Below, one piece after another: positions 1 to 11,871 of a stretch of 64,000 nucleotides of DNA. The notes under the pieces were generated by a model. It did not search any database and had not been told where the DNA came from. It saw only the letters and a program-made list of their open reading frames with translations. Within the stretch, counting starts at the first letter, position 1, and each line of letters opens with the position of its first letter. The translations under genes were made by a program, and so were the position numbers. Source of the DNA: Amycolatopsis sp. WQ 127309 (GTDB lineage Bacteria > Actinomycetota > Actinomycetes > Mycobacteriales > Pseudonocardiaceae); NCBI RefSeq assembly GCF_023023025.1, contig NZ_CP095481.1, positions 8,817,001 through 8,881,000 of the forward strand. Direction: 5' to 3'.

Positions 1-13
1 GCGTACCCTGTAA

Positions 14-27
14 TGGGAGCGCTCCCA
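14..27. promoter_or_regulatory. CebR-type operator upstream of the LPMO gene
   Basis: A perfect 14-bp palindrome, TGGGAGCGCTCCCA, lies 34 bp before the LPMO start. It matches the operator known for CebR/CelR repressors of cellulose genes in Streptomyces and Thermobifida. The same core recurs at five or more sites before the other cellulose genes here, which supports the assignment. Confidence 0.9.
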
Positions 28-61
28 GTCTTCGACGCACGTACCCGACGAAGGGACCGAC

Positions 62-1123
62 GTGACCAGGAGACGAAGTACGATCCTCGCCGCCGTCACC
101 GTGTTGCTGGCGAGCCTGACCGCCGTGCTGCTGACCACGGGCACCGCCGAAGCGCACGGCGCGCTGATGAAACCGGGCAGCCGGACGTTCCTGTGCTGGC
201 AGGACGGGCTGAGCTCGACCGGCCAGATCATCCCGCAGAACCCCGCCTGCTCGGCCGCGGTGACCACCAGCGGGGCCAACTCGCTGTACAACTGGTTCGC
301 CGTGCTGCGCTCCGACGGCGCCGGCCGCACCCGCGGCTTCATCCCGGACGGGAAGCTGTGCTCCGGCGGGAACCCGGGCTACGCCGGGTTCGACCAGGTC
401 GGCGACTGGCCGCTGACCCACCTCACCGCCGGGGCGGCGTTCGACTTCTCCTACAACGCGTGGGCCGCCCACCCGGGCTGGTTCTACACCTACGTGACGA
501 AGGACGGCTGGGACCCGTCGCAGCCGCTGACCTGGGACTCGCTGGAGGACCAGCCGTTCCTGACCATCGACCACCCGCCGGTGACCGGCACCGTCGGGAC
601 CGTCGACGGCCAGTACAAGTGGACCGGCGCGCTCCCCTCGAACAAGTCGGGGCGGCACATCGTCTACTCGGTCTGGAAGCGCTCCGACAGCGCCGAGACG
701 TTCTACGGCTGTTCGGACGTCACCTTCGACGGCGGGCACGGCGAGGTCACCGGGGTGCACGCCCCGGGCACCCCGACCACCACGCCGACGACCCCGACGT
801 CTCCCCCGCCCACCGGCGGCTCGTGCATGGCGATGTACGAGATCACCAACACCTGGAGCGGCGGCTACCAGGCCACGGTGACGATCATGAACCACAGCAC
901 CACGGCGTACTCCGGCTGGCAGGCGGGCTGGACGCTGCCCGCGGGCCAGACGGTCGGCAGCGTCTGGAACGGCACGCTGAGCCAGTCCGGCTCGGTGGTC
1001 ACGGTCCGCAGCGCGGACTGGAACGGCCGGATCCCGCCGGACGGCGAGACGACCTTCGGCCTGGTCGTCAACACCACCGGCACCAACCCGGCCCAGCCGT
1101 CGCCCACCTGCCAGGGCACCTGA
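62..1123 (+). CDS. Secreted AA10 lytic polysaccharide monooxygenase with C-terminal CBM2
   Basis: A copper enzyme that oxidatively cleaves cellulose or chitin outside the cell. The GTG start gives a signal peptide of about 31 residues ending AEA. The mature chain then begins with His32, the first ligand of the copper histidine brace. The second brace histidine fits the segment AAHPGW near residue 138, within a typical AA10 core of about 190 residues. A Pro/Thr linker (about residues 233-250) leads to a family 2 carbohydrate-binding module that starts at a Cys and ends at a Cys. A CebR operator sits just upstream, so it should be co-induced with the cellulases by cello-oligosaccharides. The CBM2 and the context favour cellulose over chitin, but the substrate is inferred. 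Confidence 0.93.
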   Translation: MTRRRSTILAAVTVLLASLTAVLLTTGTAEAHGALMKPGSRTFLCWQDGLSSTGQIIPQNPACSAAVTTSGANSLYNWFAVLRSDGAGRTRGFIPDGKLCSGGNPGYAGFDQVGDWPLTHLTAGAAFDFSYNAWAAHPGWFYTYVTKDGWDPSQPLTWDSLEDQPFLTIDHPPVTGTVGTVDGQYKWTGALPSNKSGRHIVYSVWKRSDSAETFYGCSDVTFDGGHGEVTGVHAPGTPTTTPTTPTSPPPTGGSCMAMYEITNTWSGGYQATVTIMNHSTTAYSGWQAGWTLPAGQTVGSVWNGTLSQSGSVVTVRSADWNGRIPPDGETTFGLVVNTTGTNPAQPSPTCQGT

Positions 1124-1130
1124 CGCCGAA

Positions 1131-1185
1131 GTCCGTGCATGCCACATCGAGGGACATCACGTCCCTCGATGTGGCATTCACGGAC
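1131..1185. terminator. Long stem-loop between convergent genes (hairpin family member 1)
   Basis: Two 25-bp arms (1131-1155 and 1161-1185) pair with a single mismatch around a 5-nt loop. The element separates the convergent LPMO and LacI genes, and the LacI stop codon lies inside the right arm. The shape suits a bidirectional terminator. Related stem-loops with different arm sequences occur at 17730, 41276, 57639 and 62188. Confidence 0.75.
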
Positions 1186-2194
1186 TCGACGGGGCCGGGC
1201 CGGTGCTGCCGCGGGTGATCAGCGCCGACGGGGCCGTGCGGACGTCGCCCGCGTCGCCGCCCGTCAGCAGGTCCCGCAGCACCGACACCGCGAGCGCGCC
1301 GAACTCCGCGACCGGGCGCCGCACCGCCGTCAGCGCCGGGCGGACCAGGCGGCAGAGCACCGAGTCGTCCCACGCCACCACCGAGACGTCGCCCGGCACG
1401 GCCAGGCCCCGTTCGCGCAGCGCGGCGAGCCCGGCGACGGCGAGGACGTCGGTGTCGAACAGCAGCGCGGTCGGCGGCCGGGCCGCGGCCAGCAGCCGGG
1501 CGGTGGCAGCCGCGCCGGCCTCGGCCGAGTGGTCCGTGTGGACGGTCCGGGCGGCGGGCAGGCCCAGCCGCTCCGCCGCCGCGGCGAACGCCTCGGCCCG
1601 CACCCGCGTCTGCACCAGCACCGCCGGCCCGGTGACCCACGCGACCCGGCGGTGCCCGAGCGCGGCGAGGTAGCCGAGGACCTCACCGACCGCGGCGGTG
1701 TCGTCCACCCGCACCGACGGGACGCCCGGGCGGCCGAGCGGGCCGCCCAGCGCCACCGCCGGCAGGCCGATCCGCAGCAGCTCGGCGATCCGGTCGTCGT
1801 CACGGCGCGGGCCGGTCAGCAGCACGCCGTCGGCCCGGCGCTCGCCGTGCCAGCGGCGGTAGACCTCCAGCTCGGCGGCGTGGTCCGGCGCGACCTGCAG
1901 GATCAGCGACGCCGACCCGAGCTCGCGCTGGATCCCGGTGAGCAGGGCCAGGAAGAGCGGTTCGACGCCGAGGACGTCCGCGGGCCGGTCCAGCACCATC
2001 CCGACCGCCCCGGCCCGGCCGCCGGACAAGGCCCGCGCGGACTCGTTCGGCGCCCAGCCCAGCTCCCGGGCGATCGCGGTGATCCGGTGCCGGGTCGCCT
2101 CCGAGACGCCGGGACGGCCGTTGAGGGCGTAGGAAACGGCCCCTTTGGACACCCCGGCCTCGCGGGCGATGTCGGTGATCGTCGGACGCTTCAT
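1178..2194 (-). CDS. LacI-family transcriptional repressor (338 aa)
   Basis: The N-terminal LacI helix-turn-helix is clear (residues about 3-50: TITDIAREAGVSKGAVSYAL, then NGRPGVS). A periplasmic-binding-protein-like effector domain follows and fills the rest of the usual LacI length. The ATG at 2194 is chosen because GGAGG precedes it by 6 nt; longer readings would put untypical Arg/Ser-rich sequence ahead of the HTH. It is divergent from the orphan substrate-binding protein at 2391 and probably controls it. Its recognition helix (SKGAVSYA) differs from that of the CebR-like protein at 11872 (SRSTASRA). It may therefore read a different operator from the TGGGAGCGCTCCCA site between it and the SBP gene. 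The ligand is unknown. Confidence 0.88.
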   Translation of the reverse strand: MKRPTITDIAREAGVSKGAVSYALNGRPGVSEATRHRITAIARELGWAPNESARALSGGRAGAVGMVLDRPADVLGVEPLFLALLTGIQRELGSASLILQVAPDHAAELEVYRRWHGERRADGVLLTGPRRDDDRIAELLRIGLPAVALGGPLGRPGVPSVRVDDTAAVGEVLGYLAALGHRRVAWVTGPAVLVQTRVRAEAFAAAAERLGLPAARTVHTDHSAEAGAAATARLLAAARPPTALLFDTDVLAVAGLAALRERGLAVPGDVSVVAWDDSVLCRLVRPALTAVRRPVAEFGALAVSVLRDLLTGGDAGDVRTAPSALITRGSTGPAPSSP

Positions 2195-2296
2195 CGCGCT
2201 CCTCCACTGGACCCGTTGCGCCACAAGAACTCGACCCCAGGGCTTGACCGATTCATCGCGTGCCCGTGTCCGTCCGGACACCCGCAGTCGCCCACC

Positions 2297-2326
2297 TTGA
2301 CACCCGTCGGCCGCGGAAACAAGACT
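2297..2326 (+). promoter_or_regulatory. Sigma-70-like promoter of the orphan sugar-binding protein gene
   Basis: TTGACA (2297-2302) and AAGACT (2321-2326) are spaced 18 bp apart. The CebR-type operator begins 8 bp after the -10 box, over the expected start site. The cebE promoter at 13010 has the same layout. Confidence 0.6.
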
Positions 2327-2333
2327 CCCGTCC

Positions 2334-2347
2334 CGGGAGCGCTCCCA
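2334..2347. promoter_or_regulatory. CebR-type operator (CGGGAGCGCTCCCA)
   Basis: One base differs from the perfect palindrome at position 14. It lies in the LacI/SBP divergent region at the likely transcription start of the SBP gene, so repressor binding should block initiation. Confidence 0.82.
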
Positions 2348-2390
2348 TACTCGTGTGCGAGCGCGAGTCGCGAACCGGGAGTGCGCAGAC

Positions 2391-3662
2391 GTGCGGAAGA
2401 TCCGAAGAACACTGGCGGCCGCCACGGCCGCCGTCCTGCTGGTCCTGACCGGGGGCTGCGGCCCCGCCACGCCCGAGCGCTTCACGCTCACGCTGGCGAC
2501 GTTCGGGCAGTTCGGCTACGACGACCTGATCCCGGGGTACGAGTTCACCCACCCCGGGCTCACCATCCGCCAGGTCCGGACCGAGCAGGGCGGCCCGTAC
2601 CACCAGGACCTGCTGGCCGAGCTGCGGAGCGGACAGGGCCTCGCCGACGTCCAGGCCGTCGAGGAAGGCCACCTCGCCGACGTGCTCGCGCAGTCGGCGA
2701 AGTTCGCCGACCTGGCCGCGATCGGCCCGCCCGACGTCAAGCCCGGCCGCTGGCTGGAGTGGAAGTACGAAGCCGGGCTCGCCAAGGACGGCAAGCTCGT
2801 CGGCTACGGGACCGACATCGGCCCGCTCGCCATGTGCTACCGCAAGGACCTCCTCGAAGCCGCCGGGCTGCCGACCGACCCCGGCTCGGTGAAGACGATG
2901 TTCGCGACCTGGGACAGCTACTTCCAGGCGGGCGAGCGGTACGTCAAGCGCACGAAGGGCAAGGCGTGGTTCGACTCCGCCGCCCAGAACTTCAACGCCA
3001 TGGTCAACCAGCTCCCGGTCGGCTACCTCGACCGGCAGGACCGCCCCACGTTCGAGACGAACACCGCGCTCGCGGCCGCCTGGAACCAGGTCACCACCGC
3101 CGTCCGGCAGGGCCAGTCGGCCGGGCTGACGGCCTTCGCCGACGACGGGAACGCCGGCCTGCGCGCCGGGACGTTCGCGACGAAGGTCTGTCCTTCGTGG
3201 ATGCTCGGCGCCATCGAGCAGCAGGCCGGGCTGGCCAACGCGGGCAAGTGGGCGATCACCGACGCCTTCCCGGACGGCGGCGGCAACTGGGGCGGCTCCT
3301 ACCTGACCGTGCCGGCGACCAGCCCGCACCAGCGGGAGGCCGCCGCGCTGGCCGCCTGGCTCACCGCGCCGGAGCAGCAGCTGCACGCGTTCCGGGCCAG
3401 CGGGAACTTCCCCAGCCAGGTCGACGCCTTCACCTCGCCGGACCTGCTCAGCGAGATGAACGGCTACTTCGGCGGCGCGCTGAGCGGGCAGGTCTTCGTC
3501 GCGCAGGCCCGCAAGGTCGGGAAACCGCAGTACAAGGGCCCCGGCGACGGGAAGATCCAGGAGACGGTCGTCGCGCCGGCGCTCAAGGCCGTCGAGCGGG
3601 GCGCCGACCCCGCCGCGGTCTGGCAGCAGGTGAAGCTGGGCGCGGCCGGGGTCGTGCCCTGA
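2391..3662 (+). CDS. Orphan ABC sugar-binding lipoprotein, CebE paralogue
   Basis: An extracellular solute-binding protein (family 1), expected to capture cellobiose or cello-oligosaccharides. The GTG at 2391 starts a basic-hydrophobic signal of 22 residues followed by Cys23, the likely lipidation site; GGGAG lies about 9 nt upstream. Long identical blocks are shared with the CebE at 13117, for example GQGGPYHQDL, GYGTDIGPLAMCYRKD, AWFDSAAQNFNAMVNQLP and GGGNWGGSYLTVP. Unlike cebE it has no permease genes beside it: the next gene is an acetyltransferase. It could feed the CebFG permease or act as a sensor. A CebR operator and a divergent LacI gene flank it. Confidence 0.9.
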   Translation: MRKIRRTLAAATAAVLLVLTGGCGPATPERFTLTLATFGQFGYDDLIPGYEFTHPGLTIRQVRTEQGGPYHQDLLAELRSGQGLADVQAVEEGHLADVLAQSAKFADLAAIGPPDVKPGRWLEWKYEAGLAKDGKLVGYGTDIGPLAMCYRKDLLEAAGLPTDPGSVKTMFATWDSYFQAGERYVKRTKGKAWFDSAAQNFNAMVNQLPVGYLDRQDRPTFETNTALAAAWNQVTTAVRQGQSAGLTAFADDGNAGLRAGTFATKVCPSWMLGAIEQQAGLANAGKWAITDAFPDGGGNWGGSYLTVPATSPHQREAAALAAWLTAPEQQLHAFRASGNFPSQVDAFTSPDLLSEMNGYFGGALSGQVFVAQARKVGKPQYKGPGDGKIQETVVAPALKAVERGADPAAVWQQVKLGAAGVVP

Positions 3663-3710
3663 CCGGAAATCCGGTGGAACGGACGCACCGGAGCGGGCAG
3701 GGTGCCGGGT

Positions 3711-4247
3711 ATGACGACTCCCCTGCCCGCGCCCTGGCCGCACCTCGGGATCCGGCGTCCCGGCCCGGCCGACCACCTGCCCGTGCTGGCCGTCCTCGAC
3801 GACTGGTGGGGCGGCCTCGGTGGCGAGGAGGGCATGCGGCAACGGGCCCTCCTCCTGCCGAAGCTGATGTTCCAGCACTTCGGCGACAGCAGTTTCCTGG
3901 TGACGGCCGACGAGCGGATCGTCGCGTTCCTGATCGGGTTCCTGTCGCAGTCGCGGCCGGACGAGAGCTACATCCACTTCGTCGGCGTCGACCCCGCGGA
4001 GCGCGGGAGCGGGCTGGGCGCGGAGCTCTACGAGCGGTTCTTCGCCCACAGCCGGGCGCACGGGCGCACGGTGGTGCGGGCGATCACGTCGCCGCAGAAC
4101 AGTGGTTCGCACGCGTTCCACACCAGGATGGGGTTCGTCACCGAACCCGGGCCGGCGGAGTACGAAGGGCGGCCGGTCCAGCCCGACTACGACGGGCCCG
4201 GGCTGGACCGGATGACGTTCCGGAAGGACCTCAGCCCGACAGGCTGA
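3711..4247 (+). CDS. GNAT-family N-acetyltransferase (178 aa)
   Basis: A complete GNAT fold is visible. The acetyl-CoA-binding segment near residues 91-105 reads VDPAERGSGLGAELY (the R/Q-x-x-G-x-G/A signature). A C-terminal part with SHAFHTRMGF follows, where GNATs carry the N-x-A-x-x-x-Y-x-x-x-G-F motif. The ATG at 3711 is preferred; an in-frame GTG at 3702 would add MPG. Its last 17 bases overlap the end of the convergent GH12 gene. The acceptor substrate cannot be told. It follows the orphan SBP gene by 48 bp on the same strand and may simply be transcribed with it. Confidence 0.8.
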   Translation: MTTPLPAPWPHLGIRRPGPADHLPVLAVLDDWWGGLGGEEGMRQRALLLPKLMFQHFGDSSFLVTADERIVAFLIGFLSQSRPDESYIHFVGVDPAERGSGLGAELYERFFAHSRAHGRTVVRAITSPQNSGSHAFHTRMGFVTEPGPAEYEGRPVQPDYDGPGLDRMTFRKDLSPTG

Positions 4248-4992
4248 ACGTCTTCACACCCAGCCCGGTCTGGCCCTGCCACGGCTCGAAGCCGAACTGG
4301 ACACTCGTCAGGTACCAGGCGTCGCTGATCTTGCCCCGGTTCACCGCGTCGCGGGTGAAGTCGGTGAGGTTGACGCCGAGGCTGTCGGTGCCGGACGTCC
4401 GGACGTAGGAGATGACGTTCCAGCCGATGGTGCCGAACCAGACGTTCCACGTCGCGCCCGCGAGCTGCGCGGTGCCGATGACGCTGCCGACCGGCTGCGG
4501 GGCCCCGCGGTGGTTGCCCCAGATCATCACCTCGGCGCCGGTGTTCTGCCCGGCCGGATTCGGCGCCGGGTCGTACCAGACGTCGTAGGAGGCGTCCCAC
4601 TGTCCGGCTTGGACGGTCGTGTAGTCCACCCGGGACGTCAGCGAGCCGAGCGAGCGGACCTGGCGGGGCAGGCCGCTGCCGGTGCTGCAGTTGCCGTAGT
4701 GGCAGCCGGCGTAGACCGACGGGTAGCTGCCGGGCGCGCCGTTCGTCGGCCGGTTGTGCGACGCCGTCGTCACGCTGAAGCCGGTGCCCGACACCGAGAG
4801 GCACTGGGTCGTGTCGTCACCCCAGTTGTTGTTCTGCACGATGTAGCGGCCACCTTGGATGCGCAGCGAGCCGTACTTGTCGCACAGCTGCGTGTCCGCG
4901 GCCGCCGGTGGGGCGGTGAGCACGGCACCGCCGGACAGCAGCACGGCCGTGGCTCCGAACGACGCCATTGTGGCTCGTAGCCGGTTCTTCAT
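4231..4992 (-). CDS. Secreted GH12 endoglucanase
   Basis: A signal peptide (about 32 residues, ending AAAD) precedes a catalytic domain of about 220 residues and no binding module. The family 12 hallmarks are present: ASYDVWYDPAPN, the nucleophile Glu154 in AEVMIWGNH, and the acid/base Glu236 in FGFEPWQG. The enzyme should cut beta-1,4-glucan or xyloglucan internally with retention. It is the last gene of the GH48-GH5-GH6-GH12 cellulase operon, 82 bp after GH6. GGAGT lies just upstream of the ATG. The short size and missing CBM suggest attack on soluble or amorphous glucan. Confidence 0.93.
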   Translation of the reverse strand: MKNRLRATMASFGATAVLLSGGAVLTAPPAAADTQLCDKYGSLRIQGGRYIVQNNNWGDDTTQCLSVSGTGFSVTTASHNRPTNGAPGSYPSVYAGCHYGNCSTGSGLPRQVRSLGSLTSRVDYTTVQAGQWDASYDVWYDPAPNPAGQNTGAEVMIWGNHRGAPQPVGSVIGTAQLAGATWNVWFGTIGWNVISYVRTSGTDSLGVNLTDFTRDAVNRGKISDAWYLTSVQFGFEPWQGQTGLGVKTFSLSG

Positions 4993-5074
4993 GGAGACTC
5001 CTTCCGGTTGCGGACAGGTGGAAACCCGGGCCGGACGGCGGCTGCGCAGGCACCGCCCGGCCCGGGAGATCGGG

Positions 5075-6877
5075 TTACTGAACGGCCGGGTAGGCGTTCT
5101 GGACCAGCTGCTCGAACTGGGCCTCGAACCACTTGCCCGACAGCGGCGAGTTCGGCAGGGCGCCGGTCAGGTTGCCGCCGTTGGCCTGGTCGCTGCCGTG
5201 GTAGGCCGGGTCGCACATCCCGTCGAAGCCCTTGCCCTCGTCGTTCGGGATCTGCTGGCTCGCGCCGTCGGACTCACCCGGCGGCTTGATCCAGACGTAG
5301 GCGTCGAAGTGCGCCGCGGGCGACGCGGTGGGCCGCACGCCCAGGCCGGCCCCGCTCTGGTTGCACCAGTTGCCGCGGTGCAGCCGCCGGTCGATCCGGC
5401 CGGAGTTCACGTAGCTGTCCACAGTGGACCCCGACGCGCCGGTGGGCCGGGCCGAGCCGCCCCAGCCGTTGCGGGAGGTGTCGATCAGCATGCCGATGCC
5501 GCTCGGCAGGCCCGCGGCGACGAACGCGGTGTACATCGCCGTGGCGAACGGCACCTCGGCGAAGTACGGGTTCCACTGGTAGAACGTCGCCGACTTGATC
5601 TGCTGGCCGCCGACGGTCAGGTTCGGGTCCGGCAGGTTCGGCTCGGTGAGCGGGGTGTAGTTCGCCGTGTCGCTGATGAAGCCGTCGATGCTGTTCACCC
5701 CGGCGGTCGTCCCCTGGAGCGTCTGCTTGACCAGGTTGACGAACGGGCCGAAGTTGCTGTCCCAGCCCAGCCACGCCGAGTGCGCGATGTCGAGGTAGTT
5801 GTAGACGTTCGAGATCGCGTGCAGCTTGTTCAGCGCGTACTGGATGCCCTGGGTGTAGGCCCCGGTCGACTGCGCTTCGGCGCACTTGGCCGTCGCGGTG
5901 TTGGTGATCAGGTTGGGCAGCGAGTCCGGCTCGACGACCGCCACGACCCGCAGCGGCGCGTACTTCGAGTCCGACAGGATCGAGGCGATCGGGTCGATGT
6001 ACTCGCTCTTGTACCGGGCCAGACCGCCCGAGCCCGCCTGCAGCTCACCGTTGGACGCCAGCGCCGCGCAGTCGCGGTTGGGCAGGTCGTAGACGACGAT
6101 CTGGATCGTCACCGGCGTCCCGCCGCCGCTCTGGGCGAGCGCCGCGTCGAGGTGCCCGCGCAGCCCGCGGGCGCTCGACGTGCCCTCGATCGCCGCGATC
6201 CGGTCCAGCCAGACGGCGGTGGACGTGTTGGCCACCTTGGCCATCTGGGTGCCGAGCGTGCCGCCCTTGGCCGCGGCCGCCGCGGTCACCGACGCCGACC
6301 AGTCCGGGTTCACGTACCCCTTGGCCCCGGCGTACGGGTTGTCCACGTGCGAGCCCGCCGGGGGCGGTGTGGTCGTCGTGGTCGGGGTGGTGGGCGTCGT
6401 CGGTGTCGTCGGGGTCGTGGGCGTGGTGGTCGGGGTGCCGGTGCTGCCGTCACAGTGGACGCCGTTGAGGGAGAACGAGCCCGGGACGGCGTTGCTGCCG
6501 TTGTACGTGCCGTTGAAGCCCAGGCTCGCGGTCGCGTTGGTGGCCAGCGTGGGACCCCAGCTGGGGCTTTTCGCGCTGACGTGCTTGCCGGACTGGCTGA
6601 ACGTCGCGCTCCAGCCCTGCGTGACCTGCTGGTTGCCGCCGAAGTCCCATTCGAGGTTCCAGCCGGACGTGATGGTGTCCCCGAGGTTGGTCACCGTGAT
6701 GTTCGCGGTGAACCCGGGCTCGTACTGGTTGACGCTGTAGGTGACCTTGCAGCCGGTGGCGGCGGCCGCCGGGCTGCCGCCCGCCACCACCAGACCGGCC
6801 ACGACGGCCGCGGCCGTCACCGAGGACGCCACGGCGAGCCGCGACTTCCTCTTGGCGGACCAGAAACCACTCTTCAT
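5075..6877 (-). CDS. Secreted CBM2-GH6 exo-cellobiohydrolase
   Basis: The 600-residue protein carries a long signal peptide, then a family 2 CBM (about residues 42-145, Cys to Cys). A threonine-proline linker made of PTT repeats follows (about 148-172), then a GH6 catalytic domain of about 425 residues. The catalytic acid lies in VVEPDSLPNL (Asp318). Family GH6 cellobiohydrolases with extra active-site loops (T. fusca Cel6B, C. fimi CbhA type) are about this size, and the GNWCNQSGAGLG and YVWIKPPGESDG segments fit them. It should release cellobiose from non-reducing ends, complementing GH48. It lies 24 bp after GH5 in the operon. Confidence 0.94.
   Translation of the reverse strand: MKSGFWSAKRKSRLAVASSVTAAAVVAGLVVAGGSPAAAATGCKVTYSVNQYEPGFTANITVTNLGDTITSGWNLEWDFGGNQQVTQGWSATFSQSGKHVSAKSPSWGPTLATNATASLGFNGTYNGSNAVPGSFSLNGVHCDGSTGTPTTTPTTPTTPTTPTTPTTTTTPPPAGSHVDNPYAGAKGYVNPDWSASVTAAAAAKGGTLGTQMAKVANTSTAVWLDRIAAIEGTSSARGLRGHLDAALAQSGGGTPVTIQIVVYDLPNRDCAALASNGELQAGSGGLARYKSEYIDPIASILSDSKYAPLRVVAVVEPDSLPNLITNTATAKCAEAQSTGAYTQGIQYALNKLHAISNVYNYLDIAHSAWLGWDSNFGPFVNLVKQTLQGTTAGVNSIDGFISDTANYTPLTEPNLPDPNLTVGGQQIKSATFYQWNPYFAEVPFATAMYTAFVAAGLPSGIGMLIDTSRNGWGGSARPTGASGSTVDSYVNSGRIDRRLHRGNWCNQSGAGLGVRPTASPAAHFDAYVWIKPPGESDGASQQIPNDEGKGFDGMCDPAYHGSDQANGGNLTGALPNSPLSGKWFEAQFEQLVQNAYPAVQ
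5417..5429. repeat. Iterated palindrome GTCCACAGTGGAC, copy 1
   Basis: A perfect 6-1-6 palindrome inside the GH6 gene, in frame as Ser-Thr-Val-Asp. It is one of four complete copies in the window. Confidence 0.75.
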
Positions 6878-6901
6878 CGAGTGCTCCTTCGTGTTGTGGG
6901 A

Positions 6902-11366
<4,465 letters not shown>

Positions 11367-11404
11367 GGCTGCGGAACTCCTTTGTCCGTAGGGAGCCAGC
11401 GATC

Positions 11405-11418
11405 TGGGAGCGCTTCCA
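11405..11418. promoter_or_regulatory. CebR-type operator of the cellulase operon
   Basis: TGGGAGCGCTTCCA has one mismatch in the palindrome. It sits 7 bp beyond the -10 box of the promoter at 11426-11455, covering the expected start site of the GH48-led operon. Confidence 0.85.
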
Positions 11419-11425
11419 GGCGCAG

Positions 11426-11455
11426 ACGGTAGCCAGCGGGAAACACCCCTGTAAA
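11426..11455 (-). promoter_or_regulatory. Sigma-70-like promoter of the cellulase operon
   Basis: Read on the minus strand, TTTACA (11450-11455) and TACCGT (11426-11431) are 18 bp apart. The CebR operator follows the -10 box directly. The untranslated leader before the GH48 ATG is about 50 nt. Confidence 0.5.
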
Positions 11456-11638
11456 GAATCGAGTCAGAAGCACACCGTCATCGACGGCCTCGACGTTGCC
11501 GACCCGCGAGTAGTCAGCCCGCTGAACACTCCTGAACGGCCCCACCCGTTCGTCACCCCGTCACCCGACCGGCCCAGCCGCCCGGTCACCCGCCGTGCGT
11601 TTCGGACGCCGGTTTGCGCCAAAGGCGTACACCTGGAC

Positions 11639-11652
11639 TAGGAGCGCTCCCA
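11639..11652. promoter_or_regulatory. Second CebR-type operator upstream of the cellulase operon
   Basis: TAGGAGCGCTCCCA, one base off the consensus, lies 221 bp upstream of the first operator and beside the repeat-rich spacer. It could allow looping between two repressor dimers. It could also be the remains of a promoter directed towards the repeats. Confidence 0.65.
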
Positions 11653-11722
11653 GGCTCCACAGCCCACTACCCGCCACCGTGTCGTCCTCCCCGGTGCGCG
11701 TGTCGTCGGTCCCGGTGCGCCG

Positions 11723-11862
11723 TGTCGTCTCCCGGATCACGCGTGTCGACCCTCCGGGTACGCGAACCGACCCTTCCGGCCGCGCGGGAAGGGGCATCAC
11801 CCGTGATCAGCCGGGCATCACCCGTGATCAGGAGGTCGACACGCGTGATCCGGGAGACGACA
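11723..11862. repeat. 29-bp perfect inverted repeat enclosing a direct repeat
   Basis: The arms 11723-11751 and 11834-11862 are perfect reverse complements of 29 bp, separated by 82 bp. The right arm ends 9 bp before the 3' end of the CebR-like gene. Upstream of the left arm, two further copies of a CGTGTCGTC-led unit (from about 11677 and 11698) repeat at about 22 bp. The 505-bp stretch 11367-11871 has no convincing gene. It holds the operon promoter, two operators and this element. Confidence 0.85.
11792..11831. repeat. 19-bp direct repeat, two copies at 21-bp period
   Basis: The unit GGGCATCACCCGTGATCAG occurs at 11792-11810 and again at 11813-11831, in the loop of the 29-bp inverted repeat. 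Each unit contains ATCACCCGTGAT, itself nearly palindromic. Confidence 0.8.
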
Positions 11863-11871
11863 AGGCCGGGG

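Noticed and set aside
6180..6740. Plus-strand valine-rich protein opposite the GH6 linker
   Set aside because: Antisense shadow of the Thr/Pro linker and CBM2.
11561..11800. Short minus-strand gene in the cebR-cellulase spacer
   Set aside because: It covers the repeats and an operator, has no ribosome site and no codon bias; best read as regulatory and repeat DNA.
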